A stretch of DNA of 64,000 nucleotides from Verrucomicrobiota bacterium. Lineage in GTDB: Bacteria > Verrucomicrobiota > Verrucomicrobiia > Opitutales > Opitutaceae. The stretch is from positions 1 through 64,000 of the forward strand of contig JACTNC010000045.1 in assembly GCA_014584295.1 (NCBI GenBank). Direction: 5' to 3'. The stretch's first letter is position 1; every line of letters begins with the position of its first letter. The position numbers and the translations under genes were made by a program. Positions 34,047-45,925 of the stretch are shown here, one piece after another. A model generated the notes under the pieces. That model saw only the letters and a list, made by a program, of their open reading frames with translations, was not told where the DNA came from and made no database searches.

Positions 34047-35912
34047 CTACCAGTCGCTGCCTGAATTCAGGCGGCCAGGAAGGTAACTGGACATGCGCCC
34101 GACATAGTCAGCGACATACGGATTGTCCGCATCCTTACGCGAAACCTTCTCAATCTCTGGAATGGCGGGGCGCGCCCGTGGTCCCCCACGATCAAGCGCA
34201 TTCAATGCCGCAAGGCGGATCAGCGCAGACTCATGCTGCAGGGCAGCCTCAAGGATCGGCAGTGCGCTATCAAAATCGTTGTCGACAAATCGCAATACTT
34301 CCTCGGCTGCCGCCACCCGCACGCTGGGCGATGCGTCCGAAAGAAGTTCGCGAACCGCGCTCATCGCGGCACGGCCCTTTTCTTCGAGCGCAAGGATTCC
34401 GGTCACCCCCCACCAGCGCATCGCAGCGTCTCGATGCTTTAAGAGCTGGAGCAGATCGGGAAGCACCGCCGGATCACGGCGGTTCGCAAGGTCGGCCGCG
34501 CGGAGCAATTGGGAGATCGGATTTTTTGTTTCATCGAGCGCGATTTTCCACGGGGTGCTGTCAGAGGAGCGCACAAAGGCCTCGGGCTCGGGCAGGAGAC
34601 CGAGATCGCCCGTGCGCAGCATCCACTCGCGGCATTCCGTACGCATCGCCGCAAGCTTTTCCGCGTAGTGCGCGTCGTCCGCGAGGTTGTTCAGGCACCA
34701 CGGATCCGCGACCACATCATAGAGTTCCTCCGCGGGACGCGCCCTGAAAAAGCGGTCCGTTGCAGACGTCAGTTTTCCCTCAGCGTGCAGTTTGGCCCAC
34801 GCACGCATGCTCGCATGCTGATTGTTGTAACTGATGAACTGCCCCGCTGGAAGATGCGGAAGGAAATTTCGCAGGTACTGGTAGCGGCCGTCATGCACCG
34901 TGCGGACACAATCCGATCGCTCAATCATGCGGTCCTTGCCTCCATAAATCAGCCTCCTCGCTTCGCCGGCACGATCACCAAGGAAGGGAACTCCCTGCAA
35001 CGAGGCAGGCAAAGGCAATTGCGCCAGCGTCAACACAGTCGGGGCAAAGTCGACAAACGATACGAGCCTGTCAGTCGTGCCGCCCGCCTCCGTGGGAGCC
35101 AGGTGCTGCCACCTTTTTGGAAACCGGATCATGAGCGGAACCCTCATGCTCATGTTCCAAAGAGAACCCTTGATCGACGGCATGCCGGTACCATGGTCCG
35201 AGAAAAAGAAGACGATCGTATCTCCGCCGAGACCCGCGTCATCCAGCTCCGCAAGGCGACGGCCAAATTCCGCGTCCATGCGTGCGATGTTGTCATAGTG
35301 ACGCGCCCATTCCGCGCGAAACTCGGGAGTATCAGGATGAATCGGGGGTATCACCACCTTGGCAGGATCGGTCACCAGCGGAGGCATGGTGGCTGATGCG
35401 GGTGACTCCGCTCCAACGCTGAAGATATAGCTCTGGTGGGTCACCATGATGTTGAAGACCGAGAAGAACGGCTGTCCAGCCTTCCGGTCCCTCCAATGTG
35501 CCGTCCGGCTCAGTTCATTCCATGCCGCCTTGGGCGGCGCAAAATTATAGTCGGTCTTCACATTGTTCGTCGTGAAGTAACCGGCATCACGCAGGTATTC
35601 CGGGAATGCCTTCACCTCGGCAGGAAGTCGCGTGGAGGCACGCATGCCACCAGACGCAAGCCTCGAGGGATAAACTCCGGTGATCAGGCACGAGCGGCTC
35701 GGTGCACAAACACCTGTGTAGGAGAATGCCTGCGTATAGCGAACCGCCTGCTTCGCAAAGGCATCAAGGTGGGGCGTGCGCGCAAGGGGATCACCATAGG
35801 CTCCGAGCAGCGCATTCGTATCCTCACAGGTGATCCAGAGGATGTTCGGCCGATCGGCTGCAGACGCCACGACCGTCAAGCTGACAAGTGCGACTACTCG
35901 AAAAAAACCCAT
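34047..35912 (-). CDS. Secreted sulfatase (formylglycine type) with C-terminal HEAT-like repeats
   Basis: Removes sulfate from a sulfated sugar or polysaccharide. Started at MGFFRVVALVSLTVVASAADRP (35912) it has a signal peptide and 621 residues. The frame to 36035 is atypical. The sulfatase signature Cys69 in VCAPSRSCLITGVYPSRL is the residue converted to formylglycine. Metal residues are in LWITCEDTN and FFFSDHGTG. After about residue 490 the sequence becomes alpha-helical and repetitive (LLQLLKHRDAAMRWWGVTGI, LLSDASPSVRVAAAEEVLRF, AALQHESALIRLAALNALDR). This is a HEAT/PBS-lyase-like array, seen in many planctomycete/verrucomicrobial sulfatases. The sugar symporter gene lies just upstream. 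Confidence 0.9.
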   Translation of the reverse strand: MGFFRVVALVSLTVVASAADRPNILWITCEDTNALLGAYGDPLARTPHLDAFAKQAVRYTQAFSYTGVCAPSRSCLITGVYPSRLASGGMRASTRLPAEVKAFPEYLRDAGYFTTNNVKTDYNFAPPKAAWNELSRTAHWRDRKAGQPFFSVFNIMVTHQSYIFSVGAESPASATMPPLVTDPAKVVIPPIHPDTPEFRAEWARHYDNIARMDAEFGRRLAELDDAGLGGDTIVFFFSDHGTGMPSIKGSLWNMSMRVPLMIRFPKRWQHLAPTEAGGTTDRLVSFVDFAPTVLTLAQLPLPASLQGVPFLGDRAGEARRLIYGGKDRMIERSDCVRTVHDGRYQYLRNFLPHLPAGQFISYNNQHASMRAWAKLHAEGKLTSATDRFFRARPAEELYDVVADPWCLNNLADDAHYAEKLAAMRTECREWMLRTGDLGLLPEPEAFVRSSDSTPWKIALDETKNPISQLLRAADLANRRDPAVLPDLLQLLKHRDAAMRWWGVTGILALEEKGRAAMSAVRELLSDASPSVRVAAAEEVLRFVDNDFDSALPILEAALQHESALIRLAALNALDRGGPRARPAIPEIEKVSRKDADNPYVADYVGRMSSYLPGRLNSGSDW

Positions 35913-36146
35913 TGCAGGCAGTAGAAAGGAGAAAACTTCCCATCGAGAAAACCCAGTTCCACTCCGGCGAGGTCCGACAAACAATTTTGTCATAGCGTAT
36001 TGAATGCCGGTTGATTCCCATGCGCAAGAGCCCACTGCCAGAACGCTTGTTCGGAAAATCCGCCCCCCTTGAGCACGCGATACTCATGGCTGACTGAGCT
36101 GTGATCCATAAATGCCATGGGCATTCAGCCCGATGCTCCCAAGCCC

Positions 36147-37589
36147 TCAGTCACCGTCTCCCGCTCGTCGCGCGGCAAGCTGAGCTTTAATCGCATAGGC
36201 TTCCTCTTCCGTCATCGCGATCTTTCGCGCCACGAAGATCGCCCCCAGCGCCCCGAGCAGTGGCATCACCACATAGGCAAACTTCATCGCCGCGAGTGTC
36301 GCGGGCGTTTGCGCTCCCAGCTGGGCATCAAATCCAATCCACACGAGCGCAAACCCGGAAAGCAGGAGTCCTGTCGAGTAACCCACCTTGCCAATCCACG
36401 TGACAAGTGCACTCAGCATCGCCTCGCGCCGCACTCCGTTCGTCAATTCGTCTCGATCCGCGATGTCGCCCAACATCGAAAAGGAGGCAATGTTGATTCC
36501 TGCAGTCGCCGCGCCATTGGCCGACGTGATGATCAGTTGCCACCATGGCTCGCCCGGGCGGTAGAGCACCAGCTTCAACAGGCAACCCGCCACCATGACC
36601 AGGCAGGAGGAGACAAACACCGATTTCTTTCCCCAACGCTGGATCAGTGGCGGGAATACCGCAATGGAGACAATCAGACCCGTGACGTGGTACGCGCCGC
36701 CGATGAAGCCCAATGCCACCGCACTTGCCTTGATATCGCCGCCGAACACATAGTACGTGTTCATGTAGAACACGAAGATCGACACGATCTGGTAGCCAAA
36801 AGTATAGAGAGCGCGCGCCAATGCCAGCCGGACGAAGTATGGCACGCTCCAGGCAAGCTTAAGGCTGGCAATCATCCCAAGTTTCGTTTGTCCGACAACA
36901 ATCCTTGAATAGAGGCGCTCGTGGCATAACCACACTGGCATCAAAGCGGAGATCAGAAAAAAAATCGCAGAAAAGCCCGTGACCCACCGCAGTCCGGAAA
37001 GTACATCCCGAAAAACGTCGAGTTGCGTAAGTGGAAAGAGCCACTGGCTGAGGATGTTGACGACATAGCCAAAGGCCAGCATGAGGGCCACGAGGCGCGT
37101 GCGCTCATGGTAGTCATCGGTTGCCTCCAGGGCCAGGCCCGCCAGGGGAATACTGTAGAGGGTGTGCACCGCATAGAACAGGAGCGAGAATACCATCACG
37201 TGCACGTAAAGGTGAACCGGACCCGCGTCGGAAGGAAAGAACCAGATCGCTGCAAAAGCAGCCGCCAGCAATGGCGCGGCTATGAGCATCAGCGGTCTGC
37301 GCCTTCCCCACCGCGAGCGGAAGTTGTCCGAAAAGGATCCCACCAAAGGATCCGTGAACGCGTCAGTCAGGCGGCCCAGAAACGCAAGCGTGCTGAGCGC
37401 CGCCGGACTCATCCCAAGTATCATGTTCAGAATGGGCGCGCTGAGCACATGAATTGAATTCTGTGTCGCTTCCTCGACCATTTTTCCAAGGCCGATCCCC
37501 AGCCGCTGCCGCCAAGGGATGACATCCTCCGGCGAGGTCCGATGAGGACGTCGGTCGGGCAGCGAACTCTTCTCAGTGGTCGGACTCAT
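36147..37589 (-). CDS. GPH-family sugar:cation symporter (MFS)
   Basis: 480 residues from MSPTTEKSSLPD; about 12 membrane segments. Landmarks are GLGKMVEEATQNSI, DAFTDPLVGSFSDNFRSRWGRRRP (the long version of the MFS loop 2-3 motif) and ATDDYHERTRLV. GPH proteins import sugars or glycosides with Na+ or H+. The sulfatase gene follows on the same strand 235 bases away, so import of a desulfated sugar is a reasonable guess. The upstream frame to 37694 looks non-coding. Confidence 0.85.
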   Translation of the reverse strand: MSPTTEKSSLPDRRPHRTSPEDVIPWRQRLGIGLGKMVEEATQNSIHVLSAPILNMILGMSPAALSTLAFLGRLTDAFTDPLVGSFSDNFRSRWGRRRPLMLIAAPLLAAAFAAIWFFPSDAGPVHLYVHVMVFSLLFYAVHTLYSIPLAGLALEATDDYHERTRLVALMLAFGYVVNILSQWLFPLTQLDVFRDVLSGLRWVTGFSAIFFLISALMPVWLCHERLYSRIVVGQTKLGMIASLKLAWSVPYFVRLALARALYTFGYQIVSIFVFYMNTYYVFGGDIKASAVALGFIGGAYHVTGLIVSIAVFPPLIQRWGKKSVFVSSCLVMVAGCLLKLVLYRPGEPWWQLIITSANGAATAGINIASFSMLGDIADRDELTNGVRREAMLSALVTWIGKVGYSTGLLLSGFALVWIGFDAQLGAQTPATLAAMKFAYVVMPLLGALGAIFVARKIAMTEEEAYAIKAQLAARRAGDGD

Positions 37590-37656
37590 TGCCGTCAACA
37601 GGCAAACGTCGTCCATTCCCGCTGCCAATGTCGACTCATCTTCGACATTGCCACTT

Positions 37657-37671
37657 CGACGTTGCACGTCG
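37657..37671. promoter_or_regulatory. Perfect 6-3-6 palindrome upstream of the symporter gene
   Basis: CGACGT-TGC-ACGTCG lies 68 bases before the chosen symporter start and 153 bases before the divergent PQQ dehydrogenase gene. The position suits an operator, perhaps of a sugar-responsive repressor. No regulator gene is adjacent. Confidence 0.3.
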
Positions 37672-37823
37672 GACCGACGTACACGTTTAAACAAGCCGGT
37701 AACTTCACCCTCGCATTGGCATCCCGAAGCCCGTCACTTCAATCTCCCCAAAAGCCTGGCTCGTACCGTTCACGACTTTGCCCCACAATCAAACCCGATT
37801 GCTGTATTCTTCCTCTGAATCCC

Positions 37824-40001
37824 ATGATCCGCGGCCGCCATTGCTTGCCCAATCCCTCATCGCTCTGCTCCGAACTTCGCCTTTGCATCCTGATTACGAC
37901 TGCCGGCATCGTACCGGTCTTGCACGCACAGCAGGCCTCGCGCGATCACGCTCCTGAGTACATCACGATACCCGCGGCCGCGCCGGACGAACTCACGCCG
38001 GGGATGCCCATCGATGGTCGGAAATTCACAACATGGACGCGTTCGCAAGGTGACATGGGCTCGCGCAGATATTCTGCCCTTACGCAGATCACGCAGGACA
38101 ACGTTGCGCAGCTTGCCCCGGCGTGGACTTACCATTCGCGCGACGGCGCGCGCAATATCCAGGCTACGCCCATCATCGTCGACGGTGTGCTCTACGGTCC
38201 CACCGCAGGTCGCAATATCGTCGCGCTAAACGCCGCAACCGGACAGGAACTCTGGCGCTTCAAAATCGACCGCGTGAACCGCCCAAGGCTTGAAGATGAA
38301 CCCGCACGCCGCGGGCTGGTGTATTGGAAGGGACAGGACACCCACCCCGCGAGATTGCTGTTTGGGAGCGGGAATTGGATCTATGCGCTCGATCCCAGGA
38401 CAGGCTCTCCTATTGCCGAGTTTGGCAGCAAGGGTCGTACACCCATCCCCACCGGCGCCACGGTCTCGGGCGTTGTCCACGAGCATGTATTTGTCACCGC
38501 CGGACTCTATGGCGACATCTATGGTTATGATGTCCGCAGCGGCGCCGAAGTCTGGAGATTTCACACCGTGCCACACGAAGGAGAGTTTGGAGCGGACACT
38601 TGGAAGGGCGTCAATCGAAGCGTGTACCAGGCAAACTGCTGGGCTGGGTTGTCGCTCGACGAATCGCGCGGCATCATCTTTGCCGCCATCGGCGCTGCAC
38701 AACCTAATTTCATCGGCATCGACCGGCATGGCGACAATCTCTTCAGCAATTGTGTGGTCGCGCTCGACGCGCAGACGGGAAAGCGTCTTTGGCATTTCCA
38801 GGCCATCCGCCACGACATCTGGGATCTCGACAATGCCACGCCGCCCACACTCGTCACTTTGAATCGTGACGGTCGCCGCATCGATGCCGTGACCTGCGCA
38901 ACCAAGGGTGGCCTGCTGCTTCTGCTCGATCGCACGAGCGGCAAACCGATCTTCCCGTTTCGAATGAGGCGCGCGCCGGTGTCCACCTTGCCGGGGGAAT
39001 TGACTGCCGAGTATCAGCCTGATCCGCTTCTGCCAGAACCGCTCTCATCCCCGGAGTTCAAGCTTTCTGATATCACTCAGCGAAGTCCTGAAGCCCATGC
39101 CTTCGTTCTCGCCCAGGTGCAACGAGCAAACTACGGCTGGTTCGAGCCATTCAGCGATGGAAAGGCCACCCTCTTCCATGGCACCCGTGGTGGTGGCGAA
39201 TGGTCCGGAACCGCAGTCGATCTGTCGACGGGCCATCTCTACGTGACCTCGAACCGGGTGATATCCAAAGTGATGGTTTTTTCCTCGTCAGAGGGGAAAC
39301 GCGATCCAAGCCATCCCCCCTCAAATGGCGAAAAGCTTTATCAGCAAAGCTGCATGGCCTGCCATGGCGAGGACCGGCTCGGCACGGGAATGATTCCGCC
39401 GCTCGTCGGGCTTCGGAATCGGATGAGCGACAGCGAAGTCACCGCGCTGCTTCTCAGCGGCAAGGGCGCCATGCCACCGGCACCACCGATGAGCTCCAAG
39501 GAGCGCCAGGATCTCCTCGATTTTCTCTTCCGTCGAAATCAGCCGCCGACACGGCTCGACACCCGCCAGGCCAACTATGCGTTCGATGGTTTCAATTTTC
39601 TCGTCGATCATGAGGGCTACCCGGGGATCAATCCGCCCTGGGGTCTCCTGAATTGTTATGACCTCAACACGGGTCGCATCCTCTGGCGTGTGCCGCTTGG
39701 AAACTATCCCGAACTTGCCAAGCAGGGCATCACTGGCACCGGCGCACAAAATCTTGGCGGGGCGACGGTCACCGCCGGTGGACTCGTCTTCTGCGCTGGA
39801 ACACCCGACGAAATGATACGTGCCTTCTCAACCGACACCGGCAAGGAGCTCTGGAAGGCCAAACTTCCCTTTGCCGGCTACGCCGCACCTGCCGTCTATG
39901 AAGTTGATGGACGTCAATTTGTCGTCGTCGCAGCCACGGGCGGAGGGAAGGTGGGTGGCCCGCAGGGCGATGCCTATGTGGCATTTGCGCTGCCCCTTTG
40001 A
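37824..40001 (+). CDS. PQQ-dependent dehydrogenase with an internal cytochrome c domain
   Basis: Periplasmic quinoprotein, 725 residues from MIRGRHCLPN, with a signal-like start (LCILITTAGIVPVLHAQ). The eight-bladed propeller has the tryptophan-docking repeats (IVALNAATGQELWRF, GDIYGYDVRSGAEVWRF, VVALDAQTGKRLWHFQ). A heme site CMACH (C510, C513, H514) starts a cytochrome c domain of about 80 residues inserted before the last blades (AFSTDTGKELWKAKLP). Enzymes of this shape oxidise sugars, alcohols or polyols and pass electrons to cytochrome c. No PQQ synthesis genes lie in the window. The cytochrome heme would need the ResB/CcsA pair encoded at 25229-28446. Confidence 0.88.
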   Translation: MIRGRHCLPNPSSLCSELRLCILITTAGIVPVLHAQQASRDHAPEYITIPAAAPDELTPGMPIDGRKFTTWTRSQGDMGSRRYSALTQITQDNVAQLAPAWTYHSRDGARNIQATPIIVDGVLYGPTAGRNIVALNAATGQELWRFKIDRVNRPRLEDEPARRGLVYWKGQDTHPARLLFGSGNWIYALDPRTGSPIAEFGSKGRTPIPTGATVSGVVHEHVFVTAGLYGDIYGYDVRSGAEVWRFHTVPHEGEFGADTWKGVNRSVYQANCWAGLSLDESRGIIFAAIGAAQPNFIGIDRHGDNLFSNCVVALDAQTGKRLWHFQAIRHDIWDLDNATPPTLVTLNRDGRRIDAVTCATKGGLLLLLDRTSGKPIFPFRMRRAPVSTLPGELTAEYQPDPLLPEPLSSPEFKLSDITQRSPEAHAFVLAQVQRANYGWFEPFSDGKATLFHGTRGGGEWSGTAVDLSTGHLYVTSNRVISKVMVFSSSEGKRDPSHPPSNGEKLYQQSCMACHGEDRLGTGMIPPLVGLRNRMSDSEVTALLLSGKGAMPPAPPMSSKERQDLLDFLFRRNQPPTRLDTRQANYAFDGFNFLVDHEGYPGINPPWGLLNCYDLNTGRILWRVPLGNYPELAKQGITGTGAQNLGGATVTAGGLVFCAGTPDEMIRAFSTDTGKELWKAKLPFAGYAAPAVYEVDGRQFVVVAATGGGKVGGPQGDAYVAFALPL

Positions 40002-40095
40002 AAATGTCCCATCTTGCGGACGGACGCCGTTGTCGCGCGTATTTGTTTTGACCTGAATCAAGGCGCATCCACCAAGGATGGTGTAGTCTGCCGAC

Positions 40096-40530
40096 ATGAT
40101 CACGTCGTCCCATTTCCACCGCTTTCGAACGCGCCTGGCGCGTCGTCACGGCCAGTGGCGGCTGATCATATTGCTTTTTGGCGGGGTGCTCGCCACGGGT
40201 GCGCACTGGGATGCTCTCCAGGTTTTTGCCTGGGGCAGGATGTTTGCCATCAGTCTCGAAAATGAGACTCCCGCCGAAGCGCTCGCCACCTTGTTCTCCC
40301 CGGAGAAACGTTGCGACATCTGTCGGGTTGTGAGTGAAGCCAAGGCCGATGCCTCCGACGGATCGGAAACAGCCGCCTGGTTCATCAAGGCGCCCCTGAT
40401 CATTCCCGCTTTTCAACCCGTCATGGTTTCGGCGCCGCTCATGAAAGCCCGTCAGCGGCTGCTCGATGCGCTGCCGTTGCAGCACTTCGGAGAGGCCCCA
40501 CCGGTTCCTCCTCCGCAGGTAATCGCCTGA
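40096..40530 (+). CDS. Small membrane-anchored protein with a CxxC motif, upstream of a copper-type receptor
   Basis: 144 residues. A basic start is followed by one membrane helix (about residues 22-38, WRLIILLFGGVLATGAH). The rest is likely periplasmic and contains KRCDICRVV (Cys73, Cys76). There is no recognised family, though the size and layout resemble DUF2946-type proteins found beside copper receptors. A role in metal binding or reduction is inferred from the CxxC and the neighbour. Confidence 0.6.
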   Translation: MITSSHFHRFRTRLARRHGQWRLIILLFGGVLATGAHWDALQVFAWGRMFAISLENETPAEALATLFSPEKRCDICRVVSEAKADASDGSETAAWFIKAPLIIPAFQPVMVSAPLMKARQRLLDALPLQHFGEAPPVPPPQVIA

Positions 40531-40658
40531 GTTGCTGGCGGAGCTGCGCCTCCGCTCCCAGGACATCGCCGCCGCTGTGCGGCGCAATTCCGACGGACAT
40601 CGTCGTCCGGCAAGATACGCCGGTCGCAAACGTTCGCGGCTGCACGAACCCGACTACC

Positions 40659-42755
40659 ATGAAATCACTTTCCCACTCCTTCGCCAACTATCTGCGCACA
40701 AACGCAGCGTTTTCCACACTGGCGTTTGCGCCATGGCTTCACGCCAATTCACACGAACATGAGCACGCCGTCGAACTCGAACGCGTGGTCATCTCTGCAC
40801 GACCAAGTGAGCGCCCGCTTGCGATCGTCACCGATCCCCGCGCCCCGGCGCAACCCATCCCCGCCCAGGATGGAGCAGAGGCATTGCGGGGCATGGCGGG
40901 CATCGCGGTCATCCGCAAAGGGGGCACCGACGGCGATCCCGTGCTGCGGGGCATGGCAGGCTCCCGACTCGGGATCCTGCTCGACGGCGAAAACATTCTC
41001 GGCGGTTGCGGCAATCGAATGGATCCGCCGACCGCGTATGTTTTCCCCTCCGCCTACGATCGCATCACGCTCCTGAAAGGCCCGCAATCCGTGCTTCACG
41101 GTCCCGGGAATTCCGCGGGAGTCGTGCTGTTCGAGCGAAACACGCCCCGGTATTCGGAACCCGCGACAAAAATCACGGGTGCACTGACGATCGGATCCTA
41201 CGGACGCAATGACCAATTCCTTGAAGTGCGCACAGGGCAGCCACGGGTGTATGCAGAACTTGCCGGCACACGCACCGCTTCGGATGACTACGAGGACGGC
41301 GATGGCAGGACCATTGCTTCGGCCTACGAACGATGGAGCGCCCGCGCGGCATTCGGTTGGACCCCAGACGCAGGGACACTCGTCGAACTGTCATCGATCG
41401 TCAGCGATGGCGAGGCAGCCTATGCGGACCGTGCCATGGACGGCTCAAAGTTTGCGCGCCGCAATCTCAGCCTGCGAGCCCGCAAATCTCCCGGCACCGG
41501 AATCATCGAACAGGTCGAAGCCAATCTGTTTTTCAATGCGGTCGACCATGTGATGGACAACTATTCCCTGCGTCCCTTTCAACCCAGCGCGATGATGCCG
41601 GGCCGCGCCGCGTCCAATCCAGACAGGCAAACGATCGGTGGCCGTATTCTTGCCAAGCTCTCACCGGACTCCGCTGACCATTGGAAACTCTCCGCCGGCA
41701 CCGACTACCAGTCCAATCGGCATCGTGTGCGCAACACCTCGGACAACTCCACCGATCCCTACCGCTCCAAGATGCGGGAAAAGGACGCCACATTCACCGT
41801 GACGGGAGTATTCGCCGAAGCCACGCGACACCTTTCTGAATCGGATCGAATCGTCACCGGTGCGCGACTCGACGCATGGAGAGCCAGGGACTATCGTAAG
41901 GCCGTCGCGACGGGCATGATGGGATCGGCCGTCAATCCCACTGCCGGACATTCCCGCAATTCCCAGCTCCCGTCGTATTTTCTTCGCTACGAGAACGACT
42001 GGCGGCCCGGCGCATCTGTCTACGCCGGCATTGGCCATGCGCAGCGGTTTCCCGACTACTGGGAACTCTTCAGCAAGGAAAGCGCCGTCTCCGTCAGCGC
42101 ATTCGGAACGCGTCCTGAACGCACCACGCAGTTCGATGCCGGAGTCACCTACCGCTCGCGCACGGTGCAGGCGTCACTCGCAGTCTTCGCAAATCGGATC
42201 GACGACTTCATCCTGATCGAAACCGCCTACCCGAAGCCCTCCGGCATGATGGGTACACGGCGCGCAACGATCGCGCGCAATGTCGACGCCGAAAGCCTCG
42301 GTTCGGAGGCGAGCCTGAGCTGGCTGTTCTCCGAAGGTTGGACCCTGGATGCTTCCGTCTCGATGGTGCGGGGTGACAACCGCACTGAATCACGGCCACT
42401 CGCCCAGCAGCCGCCGCTCGAAGGTCGGCTGGGGCTGAGTTATGCCACGCAAACCTGGAGCGTGGGATCGCTCGTCAGATCGGTGGCCCGCCAGAACCGT
42501 TTCGCCCTCAATCAAGGCAATATCGTCGGGCAGGATCTGGGTCCTTCCTCCGGATTCACCGTCATTTCCCTGAATGCCGCCTGGAAACCCAACCGCCATT
42601 GGCAGCTCACAGCCGGCATCGACAACGCCTTGAATCATGCCTACGCCGAGCACCTTAGCCGCGGAGGAGCCCAGGTGTCGGGTTTCCCTGCCCCCACGCT
42701 TCGAGTCAATGAGCCGGGCCGCACGCTGTGGGCGAAGCTTGATTGCAAATGGTAG
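40659..42755 (+). CDS. TonB-dependent outer-membrane receptor, copper type (OprC/NosA-like)
   Basis: 698 residues: signal-like start, His-rich segment HANSHEHEHAVELE just after it, plug domain and 22-strand-type barrel. The stretch GGCGNRMDPPTAYVFPSAYD followed by RITLLKGPQSVLHGPGNSAG is characteristic of the TonB-copper receptor subfamily. The His-rich start also suits copper or another soft metal. The barrel ends in ...NEPGRTLWAKLDCKW, closing with an aromatic residue as expected. Energy would come from an ExbBD-TonB system such as the one at 14344-17816. Substrate is inferred from the subfamily. Confidence 0.88.
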   Translation: MKSLSHSFANYLRTNAAFSTLAFAPWLHANSHEHEHAVELERVVISARPSERPLAIVTDPRAPAQPIPAQDGAEALRGMAGIAVIRKGGTDGDPVLRGMAGSRLGILLDGENILGGCGNRMDPPTAYVFPSAYDRITLLKGPQSVLHGPGNSAGVVLFERNTPRYSEPATKITGALTIGSYGRNDQFLEVRTGQPRVYAELAGTRTASDDYEDGDGRTIASAYERWSARAAFGWTPDAGTLVELSSIVSDGEAAYADRAMDGSKFARRNLSLRARKSPGTGIIEQVEANLFFNAVDHVMDNYSLRPFQPSAMMPGRAASNPDRQTIGGRILAKLSPDSADHWKLSAGTDYQSNRHRVRNTSDNSTDPYRSKMREKDATFTVTGVFAEATRHLSESDRIVTGARLDAWRARDYRKAVATGMMGSAVNPTAGHSRNSQLPSYFLRYENDWRPGASVYAGIGHAQRFPDYWELFSKESAVSVSAFGTRPERTTQFDAGVTYRSRTVQASLAVFANRIDDFILIETAYPKPSGMMGTRRATIARNVDAESLGSEASLSWLFSEGWTLDASVSMVRGDNRTESRPLAQQPPLEGRLGLSYATQTWSVGSLVRSVARQNRFALNQGNIVGQDLGPSSGFTVISLNAAWKPNRHWQLTAGIDNALNHAYAEHLSRGGAQVSGFPAPTLRVNEPGRTLWAKLDCKW

Positions 42756-42813
42756 CCGAGACCTGCTTCGGGTGATTGTGTTTTGCGAGGGATCCTCTAC
42801 CTCTTCTCCTTCC

Positions 42814-43239
42814 ATGAGCGATCCCTTGCCATCGTCACTCTTCGACCGCATCGGCGGACGTGAGCCTTTGTTGAAACTGCTGCGCTACTTCTACGCGGAT
42901 GTCCGGCAACACCGGCAAATCGGTCCGATCTTCAACGCTCACATCTCAGACTGGCCCGCACACATTGCGAAGATCGCCGACTTCTGGTCCGGAGTTACCG
43001 GCGGGCCCATACTCTACAGCGGACCCATGCCCTGGAAGCACGTCCCCCTCGAACTCCAGGAGCCCCATTTCCAGGCATGGCTCGATCTCTGGCGGCGCCA
43101 TTGTCGCGCCCATCTTTCCGAAAACGAGGCGGCAGAATTGATCCAACGCGCTGAGCTGATCGGTGAACGACTACGCGAAATCGTCGCGAATTTTCGGCCG
43201 TCAGCCGATGCCAAGGCGACCAATGTCGCCAACCCCTAA
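42814..43239 (+). CDS. Truncated hemoglobin, group III-like
   Basis: 141 residues from MSDPLPSSLFDRIGG. The globin core shows LLKLLRYFYADVRQHRQIGPIF, HIAKIADFWSGVTGGPILYSG and PHFQAWLDLWRRHCRAHL. A histidine near HFQAWL and the preceding segment would hold heme. Members bind O2 or NO; their roles vary. It lies 58 bases after the copper receptor gene and may be co-transcribed with it. An earlier start at 42637 overlaps the receptor and is unlikely. Confidence 0.8.
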   Translation: MSDPLPSSLFDRIGGREPLLKLLRYFYADVRQHRQIGPIFNAHISDWPAHIAKIADFWSGVTGGPILYSGPMPWKHVPLELQEPHFQAWLDLWRRHCRAHLSENEAAELIQRAELIGERLREIVANFRPSADAKATNVANP

Positions 43240-43301
43240 TTTAACCGACCATTATCTAAAATTAGGATTTGACCCTTTTCATCCATTTTCCCCCTGATTA
43301 C

Positions 43302-45713
<2,412 letters not shown>

Positions 45714-45890
45714 ACCCAGTCCGCATCCTCAAGATCCTTACCGGTGTTGTACAGGCAAGAGCCGTCACGAAGCGTCGGATGACGGCAACCCACGAGAGAA
45801 ACGGTTTCTCCTGGCGAGTTTGGCAGGAAAACAAACGCGATGGTGCAGCGAGGTCAGAAATCAGCCTGTGCAGATCCGTGTCGATTTCCC

Positions 45891-45919
45891 TTGCGAAAGG
45901 ATGGCATTCGTAAGATTAT
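45891..45919 (+). promoter_or_regulatory. Candidate sigma-70 promoter of the first toxin-antitoxin pair
   Basis: TTGCGA (45891-45896) and GATTAT (45914-45919) are 17 bases apart. The start of transcription would fall at about the antitoxin ATG (45926), giving a leaderless or near-leaderless mRNA. The -10 element lies inside the palindrome at 45910-45924. Confidence 0.35.
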
Positions 45920-45924
45920 CTTAC
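45910..45924. promoter_or_regulatory. Perfect 7-1-7 palindrome, likely operator of the antitoxin
   Basis: GTAAGAT-T-ATCTTAC ends two bases before the antitoxin ATG and covers the likely -10 element. AbrB-type antitoxins normally repress their own operon by binding such a site. The AT-rich palindrome stands out against the GC-rich surroundings. Confidence 0.6.
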
Positions 45925-45925
45925 C

